Positions 43,301 through 55,300 of a stretch of DNA of 64,000 nucleotides are shown here, piece by piece. This stretch comes from Oegoconia quadripuncta (Eukaryota; Arthropoda; Insecta; Lepidoptera; Autostichidae), in NCBI GenBank assembly GCA_949316235.1, contig OX438751.1, positions 8,704,413 to 8,768,412 of the forward strand, in the 5' to 3' direction. Both the position numbers and the translations under genes were made by a program. A model generated the notes under the pieces. It worked only from the letters and a program-made list of their open reading frames with translations, was not told where the DNA came from and did not search any database. The stretch's first letter is position 1. Every line of letters begins with the position of its first letter.

Positions 43301-46300
43301 CGACAGTTATACAGTCTAGAATAAAGAGCATACAAACGGGCCGGGCGTGACGTTTACCCTGTCAAAATTCGCATACCCACATTTTTCTACCTTTGCCTAC
43401 GGAATCGCGAGACTGCATTGGTACCCAAATATAGTTCACTGGGATGGTAGGTGCCATCTATATTCGTATCTTGTTACTTATAATTCAGGGAATTATTTAC
43501 GTTGCACATGTAACGCATCCATCAAAGAAACCCGGTAGTGCAGTTGCCAGTTGTAGTTGGTAGTGCAGTCCTCGCACTCCCGTACTATTTACACGCATCA
43601 AGGACTGAGATATACTCACTCCGGTTGCAATAGAGTCCTGCGTAACCCGCGGAGCACACGCAGCGGCCGCCGCGACACGTTCCGGCGCATAGAGTGACGT
43701 CACATCCCGCATGGCGGCGACACCGCGTGCCGGCGCAAGCGCAGCGTGCCCGCCCTCCCTCCACCACGCACGCACCACCGCCGCATGCCTCGCCTCCACA
43801 CGGGGTGCCGTCACAGTCGCCCAGATTTTGACCATCTGAATTGCACAAATTTCTTATTCTGGATCGTTTATTTTCACTTTCTACTTAATACAGGAGGAAA
43901 ATTCCTTTAATCTTGCATGGACAGCCTGCTGCCGCTGCGTAAAACTAGTCAGGCTTCACGTGATCCCCTTCCCCAAAGATTAAACCATATGGCTGATTTG
44001 GCGTTTAGTTAATTATACGCTCCCAGGTTCAGTAGACGCTATGCAGAGTTCAACTGCTGATCCTTACCTACAGGAGCTACAGTAGTATAAGGAGTGTAGA
44101 GACGGGTACTGTTGCCACAAAAGGACTGATATAGGTACAGTCTTTACCAAGGACTTATCGTGTTCCATTAAATTATTCGTAACTTTATTATCAAAAAATT
44201 GTATAACCAAACCAAAAATAGATATTGTAATTAGTTAAATAGGTACGGTACACGAGCAAAGATAAAAATGGAGACCGAAATTTTGTAATTCAGTTAAAAA
44301 TTATTACCTACCTTGAATATTTTGCTGCTCCAATGGCAATAAAACATTATTCATATGAAGATTTCTTAAGCAACCGGTATACGATTGTGGTGGACCGGAC
44401 ATCACATCAAATGGCAAAGTTGCCAGGTCCTTAGCGCCGCCTGCAAATATACAATAGGTTGAGTAAAAGCTAGACATTAATCCTATATATCCTATATATC
44501 TTATCCATCCTATTAGACTCCTGGTGGCCCTGCTAAGCAAACTGCTTGACCCCAATAGCTTGCAATAGGTGTCTACGTAGGTATAAATGTTACTCGAGTA
44601 ACATAGATACCTACATTTATAATTAAGACTACACCGAGAGATGATCTGGTTCACTGCCAATTGTTCTGACCTAATAACTAACTCAATGCTATGGAGGCGC
44701 TGGGATTGGTAATTGATATTGTGGTAACCGGCAAGGTGTTCATGCGGCAACATATCGCGTTATGTACACGTGCATGAGTATTGCCTTGATTTGTCCTGAG
44801 AGCGTGGTTGTATCTGTAATGTAACATCCAGTTAATATGAGAGATGATCTAGTTTGGCCACTGCCCCTTGGTCTGTCACTACACTAACCTAATGATATGG
44901 AAGCATTGGGGTTGGTATGGGGGTAGGCGTGGGCCAGCATGGCTTCTGTACTGAGAGCTCCGTCCACCCACACGTACAGCCGACTGCCGTAGCGGCCCGC
45001 TTTCACGCCGTGCCACTGTGCCAACGAAACCACCACACCGCTGCGTACTAGTGAAGTCACGCCGGAGATACGATCTGGAAATGCAATATTTGTTTGCGTT
45101 GAAAATCATATAGTACATATCCACATAGAAAACACAATACATACAGAAATAGTCTTCAATGATAATATGATGAATTTTGTAAAATCTCAGCGACTGACAG
45201 ATTTCTTAAACAAGATTACTAATTGACTTGAAATCACTAACCCGTCCAGCGGTATTCCAGCAGACCGCCTTGTAGTGAGAGAGCCGTAAAGAAATGCGGC
45301 GTCTGCAAATAGATCACCAGCCCTCGCTCCTTAGTCGGCTTAATCTCCGCCTCGAGCGATAAACTGACGCTCGATACTGCACGAGGATGCAGCAGTGCGT
45401 ACGATCGGGTACCCATGAAGTAGACGTCCGTTGGTAATAGAACTGGAAAATATATTGACATTTTTCACTGCTTCTAGGCCATGTGATAATGGATAGGATA
45501 GAGTAACGAAGCATTGCACTTTCTAACATGCAAAATCGAGATTGGAGAAAATCCAAAGCGATAAGAATTGAACACAAAATTCTAGACGGATAAAGGAAAC
45601 CATATATATACCTCCTTTGATTGGTTAATAGGTATCTAAATGAATCTAGTCATTACGAATTTCTCATACAGATTTCGTCACGATGAGCTTTTATATAAAG
45701 CTATCGTAATCGCCAGTATCCAGATAACCACCATGAAATTGGTAGTCAGGTCAGTCCTTGACTTTCCAATTTTCAACAGGATACATTTTCCATTATACCA
45801 AACCAACCTTGGTCACAATTAACTCCAGTCATTCCATATGGACAGTCACATTGAGCGTCTCTGTCTGCGGCAACTACGCAGCTGCCTCGGCAATGCGTGA
45901 CAGAACGGTCGCACGGATTCTTCGCACCTGAGCAGGTGACTCCGAACCAACCTTCATTGCAGATGCACCTGTAAAACAAGGAACGAAAAGTTGATTAAGG
46001 TACAATACATGTTAAAAATGCTTCTCTGACAACAGCATTGCTCGTCCAACTACTTCCGTTTTAGATGCAGGTCGTCGATCCAAGAGAAACGGATATCGTG
46101 ACTATGATTTACAGTGTAGATATACGGCTAGTAATCCGTCAAAATAATAACGAAGTTTATAGAACCTAACATCGAAAATAATCATGTTCCATAAGTCTTT
46201 GAATGCAAGCCCCTTCCACGGGTCGCTTTGAAAATCTATGTTCAGCAGACTTCCTGTGGCAGATATGATGATGCTTAGTTCCGTGTATGGAACAGATGGT

Positions 46301-49300
46301 GTCTATTCCGTGATCTGAGGGCGGAGTGTGAGTTTTGTTTCGACTTAATTTTACTACCGCGTTCACGTTTATGTGGCGATTTGTATGAAGAAATGTGCAG
46401 CGGATAGTTTCCAAAACGATTTTTTTCATAGATACTTTTTGCGTAAACGCAAACGCGATGGTAAAGTTAAAAACTAGACAAAACTCACGCGCCGCCCTCT
46501 GAAAGATTACATCTCATGATTAAATCGGTCTTCTCCATATGCAGAAACAGAACTTCCAGTCAACCAACCAAACCAAAAAAAATTAAATCAACGGCTTAGT
46601 TGGTACTTGGTAAGATCAAAAGTATAGTATAATCAATCTCTTTTCCCTGGACAAACACTTTATTAGTGTACCCAAGAACATTATCTATTCATCCATGGGG
46701 AGATATCTATCAAACTATTATAAATGCGAAAGTTTGAATGTTTATTTGTTTGTTGCTCAATCACGGCGAATGGTTTGGATGAAATTTGGTATATAGGTAG
46801 AACATACCCTGGATATTTTTTTCCCGATAAAGTTCCCGCGGGTTAAACCAATTTCCGCGCTAAATTTATTCCACGCAGGCGACGTCGCGGCCGGAAAGCT
46901 AGTCGTCTATAAAAGCTACCATTTTTAATAAAATTTCAACTTTAATAACATGGACATGCGATTGAAATAAGATGATAAGTAAATACCCATAAGTGGCTGG
47001 CGAGTGTATGCAGACTCCTCTAGGCGCGTTACAGGACTTGGCGGTGCACTGAGCCACCCCACATTGCCCCACCCCGCGGCCCCCGACGGGCTTGCCTCCC
47101 CCTACCGCCTGGCCGCCCACCTCCCACATGCAGCCGCGCCAGCCCGTGTGTAATGGCAGGTCGTGGGGTAGGTCGCGGAAGTCCTCTGATGGATGGCCTC
47201 CTGAGGGTGTTAAATTATCGTCGTGGCATCAGCATTGACAGTATTCTCCGGAATTACGTTTGCAGCAAGTATCCCATACCAATGAAGAATTGAAGGAAAC
47301 GTGAATGCGCAGCGTAAATTATGCACTCGTCTCACTATCATCAATATAAATAGCCTAGGAGTCCACATAGATCTCCGTGTTAGGCATGCCCTTATAATGA
47401 GCATAACGTTCCCATCTCTTACTCGACTATTACGATGCTCACTAGAAGAGATGAACTTGTCTTACTCTGCCGGGTATCACTCTGCCGTTTTGTTTAGGCT
47501 AGATCGTGTAACGTAAGCAAGCAGCATGGTCCAGTAAAGACTAATTAATGTCTAAATCAAAAATTAAAGTGTGTTCCGGGAAGATTTAGCGCATTAAAAT
47601 ATGATGTGCAGGTTATTTAAATGCATGTTAGTCCATGAAAAAATCTAGACTATGGTTGAATCAATCATGTCTATAAGACAACTTGCACGGAGATGGGACT
47701 GTAGTGGACTAACAATATAAGAAATTAGGGAATAAATTAATTTAATGATCTGCGTCGAGCCTTGGGAAGCTTGTGCAGAAGTTGGTATAGTCACCAATGT
47801 AAAGATAAGGCAGCAGCGTCATCTTGTTGTCGCTAGCCGGCGCGTTGCCGGAGACATTGTGGCGCGAGTCTATGCTTAGGCCGGCGCTGCGCCCGCGCCT
47901 CCACGCGCGCACCGCATGCCCGCCGCGTCTTGTCGTCAGCGGTCGCGCAGTGAAAATCCGCCGCGCTCCTGCAAACATGGGCACTAGTACAACTTACAGC
48001 CTCACAGCCCATAGACCTCTAATAACAGATGATGATGGGCATTAATTATATTAAGATAACAGAACACATGCCCAAAAACTTCAACTCAGCTATTGTTAGT
48101 CTTGTCAGTCTATTGCACTGTTCAGAACAAGTAAATAACAACCTTGGAAGGGTCCATCGAAATGCGGTACCCCGCCTACGCATGCTTAAGTAGATTACAG
48201 AATTAATTCGATACAGTAAATCAAACATTAGGCGTCCATGGGCTGTGTGGTCGACTGTTGTAGGTATACAAACTGTGTGTATACAAAACCGTAACACTCT
48301 ACTTTATCATCACTGCTTAAAGGACCGACAAATAGTGCAGCTTGAGATCTGCCTACTATACTCAACGACTCAGTTCCACTAAATGAAACCATGATGTACC
48401 ATTCGTAATCTAGCAATACCAATGTCACTCTGCTCTCTTTTCGAGAGGCCAACTTCAAGAGTCTATCTTAATGTTATTTTCGCGCACCCACGCACGTAAG
48501 GTAGGTACTATTCAAGCTTAATGGAGCGCATCAGAGCTATTTTTACCGGACTACTGGGAAGCCAAAAGGAGAGTAATGTATGACTACCTACAGCCTAAAC
48601 GCCTCAGCCGATTTGGACAAATGAAAGGTCCCATCGAGATATGACGTCATATGGCTATGACGTCATATCTCGATATGACGTCAACTACAATATGGCGGTT
48701 AGTAGCAACCATTTTGTCACATTCGGCAACAAATCATTCCAGCACCCCATCGCCATGGGTATAAATTAATGATAAATCTCGATGTAAGAAATTCAAAAAC
48801 GGGTATCAATGTGTTTTTAAAAATATCCGATTAAAATTAAAAAATATATATAAAAACCCGACTACGGTTATATACAGGATGAAATTTAATTCGTGTAAGT
48901 CCTGTTTACTGGTGCCTCCGCTCCTAATTACGAACAAGTCTCTACTAGATGAAATTGATTAAAACAATTTTAGATTACCCATAGAAAGTAAATCATTCTG
49001 AAACCACCTTTAGTATGGAAGTCCAACAAGTTTCGGCTGAATTCGGCTAAGGTTGGGTATTGTATTGGAAAGTTGTTCATAATCAGAAGTGAAGTCACCA
49101 GCTGAAAATTGTTGGGCTTCCATACTAAAGGTGGTTTCAGAATGGTTTACTTTGTATGGGTAATTAAAATTTTTTCAATCGAATTCGATATGGTTCCTTG
49201 GGGAAAAGGGTTGTTCCCCTAATCAAGAGAGGCCTCACCGTTAATGTGAATTACACTAATTCAAATTCACCCTGTATACCTACATAAGAAAAATCAAAAG

Positions 49301-52300
49301 CACGACAAAATAAGTCGGATGATTTAGGTCGGAGCCGGAGGCCTCTAGATGATTCCACGTTAATATTTTTTTTGAGAACTTCACCTGGTCACTGTCGTGC
49401 GTTTTGATCAAGTCGTGATTGATGTATTGCTGTAAATTTGCTTACAGGACATCGGACTGCGGCCTAAATCAATTGAGTTTATCGTCTTGATTATATTAAA
49501 ATTTTTTCAATCGATATGGATAGTCACCCTATCAGCGAAATCAACGGTTGCGGGTTCGAATCCCGCGAGGGGTAAATGTTTGTATGATGAATACGATGTC
49601 TTGGATGTTTATATAAATATTTGTGTATGTTTATCCGTTATTTAGTATCCATAGTACAAGCTTTGTTTAGTTTGGGACTAGATGATGGTGTAAGTGTCCG
49701 AAATATTTATTTATTATATAAAAAAATATTAAAAAAAAAAGAAATGTCGTCTAGATCACAGACCACATTGGTCTGTGGTCTAGATAAACTAAACCAACTG
49801 TGTTATAAGCTAAATTTCTCCGAAACGGCTTAACTGTTTTCCATCGAACATATATAAATATAGACGTATCTCCAAGTTTAATCTTAAATTAAAAAAAAAA
49901 ATTGAAAACTCCTGAAAGACTATGATATCACCGAAATACACCAAAAGCAGTGTTAAATACCTTCGAAACCGCTTTATCGATTTTCATCTACTAAGATAAT
50001 TAAGATACGTCGGACAAACACTAGACACGCGCATACAACACCGTCAAACACATAACATCCGTTTTTCGTCGGAGGTTAAAAATAAACTGTATAGCCTGGC
50101 GTAATTCATAAATAAATAAAATGCTCACAGGCGTGCGAATGCGCGCGTGAAGTGAACAGTCTCCAATGCCTAATAGTTAAAGTTGTTAGTAAGTCTAGAC
50201 ACATATTCATAATAAACCTACCGTTGCCCATATTCCATGTCAACATAATGTATCCCTTCACAAACGTGAGAGCTAAGTGCTGACTGCGAGAGTCGTGTCG
50301 TCCATTCTGGCCGACGAACGCCAACAGCGCGATTTGGTCCATATCCGTGGTTTGGAAGCGCAAACGCAGATCGAAGCGGTCAGAATTGGTAGCCGACGGC
50401 GACAGCGGGTATATGAGGTATGACGAGGTCCCGGAACTTATTGGCGCTAGGGATGGTCGAGTTATTTCTACGTCTGGAAAATATTTAAGAAAATCAATTA
50501 CGATATAGCCAAGACCAAAAATGTCTGCCTGTCTGTATCTTCCATAAAGTTTGTGCGGTTCGATTCTGAATCCGCGGTTAGACACCCCCTATAATTAAAG
50601 TTAATAGTCGCAATGCGGTGACCGGGGTCAATAATAACATTACTGTCTGTACGTATGCAAAATAACGTAATTTTAACAAATTAAATTACTTTTTAGGCGA
50701 ACGATGATCACTGACATAGCCCAGCGGATTAGCAAGTTGAAGTGGCCGTGGACAGTGCACATAGCTCGAAGAACTGATGACCGGTGGGTTACAAAAGTTC
50801 TCGAGTCGAGACCACGTACTGGCAAGGTGAACAGTAAAGGTCGCGAGAAATCCCTGGATGTAGGCTGCTTCCAACCGGTCACTCTGGAATTCTATGGCGG
50901 TCTATATTCAGCAGTGGACGTCTTGTGACTGATATGATGAACCTACTTCTGAGAAGTCTCTATCACCGGTCGAACATATTATGTTCTGAAGGCAGAGTGT
51001 ACTCGTATTATCCTATTATTATTTACCTGTAAAAGGGACTACCAAAAAAGAACAAGAAATAAGCAGACTATCCAAACGGGTTACTTACGGATACTGCAAT
51101 AAGAAGTAGTATGTATCAATACATAACATGTATATACTTACTGTATTCACAAAAGATCCCATGCTTTCCATAAGGGCAGAGGCAGAGGAAGCCACTGCCA
51201 GGATGCCGCACGCAACTGCCACCCGACTGGCAAGGGTTGTGTTCGCATACCGATTGGTTGCAGTGATCACCCATCCAGCTGAAAATAATTCATTTTGATG
51301 ACTACTAATGGATCTTTATTATATTCAGGAATTACAAAGGTCCATCTCATGATCCCAATATTGTAATTATACGGAACGTCAGCCTATAATATTGAAGTCT
51401 TATTTTTTAATGAGCGCACAGCGACAAGTACTCCTACATATCGACCGCTCCACTGTCTCACCACACGCTCTCTAAGCGATTTGATACGTGTCTATTACAG
51501 TGGCTTGTGAGTTGTGACTAGTTATCATACCAATTCGCTAGATTTCGTAAAGGTCCGACACAATGACATTGTAATATGGCGGCGGCCCATGTAGTATACA
51601 CACAAACCCAAGTGGCTAGTCCCGTGTAAGAAATACCTGTCTCAAATTGTTCAAACGAGCTGTCGCAACGTTATGGCATGAGCCCTGAAGCTATGACACT
51701 TCGATAGCATTCACTTTTTCGCCGAACACTACGCACCATTTGCAGATTACCCGTTAACGCAGGATTAGCTACCTTTACATCGATGACCACTCCTACACAT
51801 CGGCTGCTTCCACTCCAAAACTCTGCTCGAATTACCCGTTAGCGCATGAGCAGGAGTATCCCTCGCCTCGGTCGCTGCACGAACCGCCGTTATGACACGG
51901 ACCCGATAGGCATGACAGCGATGAGCACTCTGACACATCAGCCGCGTCCACTGCCTCGCCGAATACTTCACGGTTCTCGCCATTCACCTACACGAAGATG
52001 TAATAGATACAGGAAATCATTCGAAATTTCTGATTATAATGAATTTTCTTACCCTATATTTATTCCAGTATTTTGTATACAAACTTTATCCGCACGGAGG
52101 CGTCAGTATATATGTGCAGCAAAAACATTTAAGCCTCCTGTTTAGGTTAGGTTACAAAAACCATATAAATTTGAATTCGAGAGTTTATAATTACTAACTA
52201 TGTAAGATGACACTCCTCCACTTTTTAGTGTTTCAGAGTCAAACTAGGAAAAGTTATAGTTTCACCATGTCCGTTTGTCTACCAATCTGTATTCTATTGT

Positions 52301-55300
52301 GCCTGTGACAAGGTTTATGAATTATTTTGGAAACTCACCATCAAGTCTCTTATACACCCAATGAACGGTATATTCTCAGAATCCTTAACTTCCGGTGAAT
52401 TGCCCAAATACAGGGTAGTATTGTAGTCGAGGGAGCTGATGTTGGCCACTTGTCCACCACTCATGGCCACCGTATCATTGAGACGCAGGGTGGCATTGCA
52501 GTGTTGCTCTTTCAAGTATAAGTCTAGCCTGAAATAGTTAACATAAAGTTCATAACATTAGTGAAATTACTAATATCATTTCTTCATTACTATACATGTT
52601 GCTTACCTTGTTTCAATTTTCATTGGATATCCTTTATTGACGAACGTTTTCAGTTCACTTAAAAGCATGGTTTGGTATCCACAAGAAAACTTGAATTTCA
52701 ATAATCCAGAATTCATATAAAGTTGCATGTATACCCCTTTAGCTATATCAACGTGCATGATCTGGCCATCAGTGATGAGAGTCTTGGCATTGAACGCTAT
52801 ATTAATAGACGTCGTATTCTCAATTTTATGTGCTATGTAAGAGTTTCCACCGAAGGCCGCTGCTGTGATTAAGGTTTTCTCATCGCAGAATCTACCTCTG
52901 TAGTTAAAAGTGCAATGACACTGGAAACATCAAGGTAATATTTTTTTTAAAGAGGATATACTATATTTCTTTAAAAACAGTAACAAATAAAGAGATAGAA
53001 TTTAAATATGAACTAGAACAAATGTAAAAAATATAGGTAATATTTAGCATTATATTATCTTTTATACCTTATGTTTTATACGAGAATCTTACAATCGTAT
53101 TTTTGATTGGACTTCTTGCAATATAACTAATATACTCCTTCTTGTGGTGTTTAAAATCAAATCAAATCAAATATATTTTATTAATTCTTACTGTACATTA
53201 AAACATAAAATGTGCATAATAATACTTAATTGTAACTGTAACATAATGGGGTTGCATAGCTATCATCTGAAGTGCACTTAGTTACAATGTTGATCTGAAT
53301 AAAGCATGCTTAATGTGAGGCATTAGGGATTCAGGTGCTTGTAAGATCGCAGTCTAAATATTTATAATACTTTGACAAGACTAAAAAATATTCTATTAAT
53401 TCCTTAAACTTTTAGTGGCCAGCTAAAACGATAACGTCATTATTATTGTGAGATAAGAACACATGTGCGTGATCAGGACATGATATGGAGGAAATTGCGC
53501 AGAGTCAGATTATTTCAAATTTAAACTTACCCGAATACCATGTGGAGTATTTATACATTCGCCATGGTTACTGCAAACAAATTCAGTACATTCCGACTGC
53601 ACAGTCGTATAATACGTGGTATTATTATCAAACACCGTAGTTACGTCCGCTGCTTCTGTACTAGTAAATATTGGTGGGGTAGGTACATCTGTCACTACGT
53701 GCTCTGTTGGTATATCTGTGAACATTCTCTCTGTTGTCGTATCTATCTTGGGTGTTGGAGTTATTTCCGCTATTACTTCGTTTATAGTACTTTCTGTTAC
53801 CACTGGTGTGGCAGGTTCAACTATAATAGGTATAGTTGTCAGTTCATTTGATTGTGTCGTTGTATCTAATTTTGTTGTTTCTGGAAAAACTGTTGTCTCC
53901 GTGTCTCCCGGAAGTGCCGTAGTCGTAACTTCAGTTAAGTTCTTACAGGATTCTTTACATTCCGTTGTAGTTTCTATCCTGGAATCATCAGTTTCCATTG
54001 TCTCTGTAGTAATTGATTCTGTAGCTTCAGTAATATCATGTTTCATTGTTGTTAATTCCATAGGGAATGTTGTTGTTTCAACAGCTCCCATATCTGTTGT
54101 TGGTTCAAAAATATTTTCTGCAGTCGTAACTTCACTTGTGGTTCCAGTTTCATTTTCCTGCACTACTGTGGTAGTAATAGCGGTATCGTTGTATACTATA
54201 GCGTATGTTGTGGGTATAATGTCTGTGGTAGTAGTCAGTTCACCGTTTGTAGTATCTATTAATTCGGTAGAAGTTGTAAGGGGTGTAGGGCTGACGTATT
54301 CGCAGTTATGCGTCCCGTCATCGAGGATTAGACACTCGCACAATTCGCCAGTGAGCCGTGGGGGGCAGGAACATGTGAAGTTATCTATCCCATCGATGCA
54401 TGTACCTCCATTCATGCACCTAAGAGAATATAATTCAAAGAAGAATTAACAAGAAACTCAGTTTAAGCCAGTATATCTACATAGTGTTACAACTTCAGAG
54501 TGTAATAAGCAAGTTTAATATATCACTAAGCGGTTAATGCCTTGCTTACTCGACTTAACTTGCCGGTTTGCATACAGTTTCTGTTTAATAGTAGCCGTCC
54601 CATAATGTTTCAGTTACCTAGGTCCCAACATGCACTCGTCGTATTGCAGCTCGCAGCGCTCGCCGTGGTAGTCCGGCACGCAGTAGCACACCCTCAGGCC
54701 GTCCTCCACCACGCACAGCGCGTTGTTGCTGCACGAGTCCTTGGCGCAGAATTCTATTTGTACTTCGCAGTCTTTGCCTGTGTAGCCTAAAATGGGGATG
54801 TGTTGTTAATATACATGCTGCGTTAATTTCTTTACATTTAAAATACAATACAAATATTTATTACTTTAAATATAAAATATAGTCGCTGTATGCAGGCCGC
54901 TCTGGAACTATGAAGGAGGCCTATGTTCAGCAGTGGACGTTCTGTACCTGATATGACGATCACGAATCAATCTATCTTCCAGTCATATGACGATTTCAGA
55001 TGTTATTTTGATAAGATTCGAAATAAAGTAATTTTGAATTTTTAAATTTATAAAGAGCTAATACACTTTTGTGACTGTGTCGCTCTATATTTTCAAAAGG
55101 TCAGAGTTACTTAACCTTAATTTTAACCCTAACTTAACTAACTAATACAGAGATCGGTCTCCAGTATTGAGGGTACATCCTTCGACCTCTGTACTCTATT
55201 TATATTTGTTGCCTGTACTACACGTTCCGGAAACTTCATCATCCTGCGCCTTCAATCACGTCACACTCCGAGTAGTTTGGCGACTGAGTTTATTCGGCCG

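Noticed and set aside
47280..47520. 71-aa + strand frame with LINE-like flavour
   Set aside because: No reverse transcriptase or endonuclease motif could be identified. It may be a repeat, but I cannot support a call.
48228..48458. 76-aa - strand frame considered as an eys exon
   Set aside because: Exon I joins exon J directly in phase and in LamG alignment, so nothing is missing between them.
53616..54449. 277-aa antisense frame rich in Val and Ser
   Set aside because: It is the mirror of the Thr-codon tract of eys exon D. It has no recognisable domain and lies opposite a well-supported exon.
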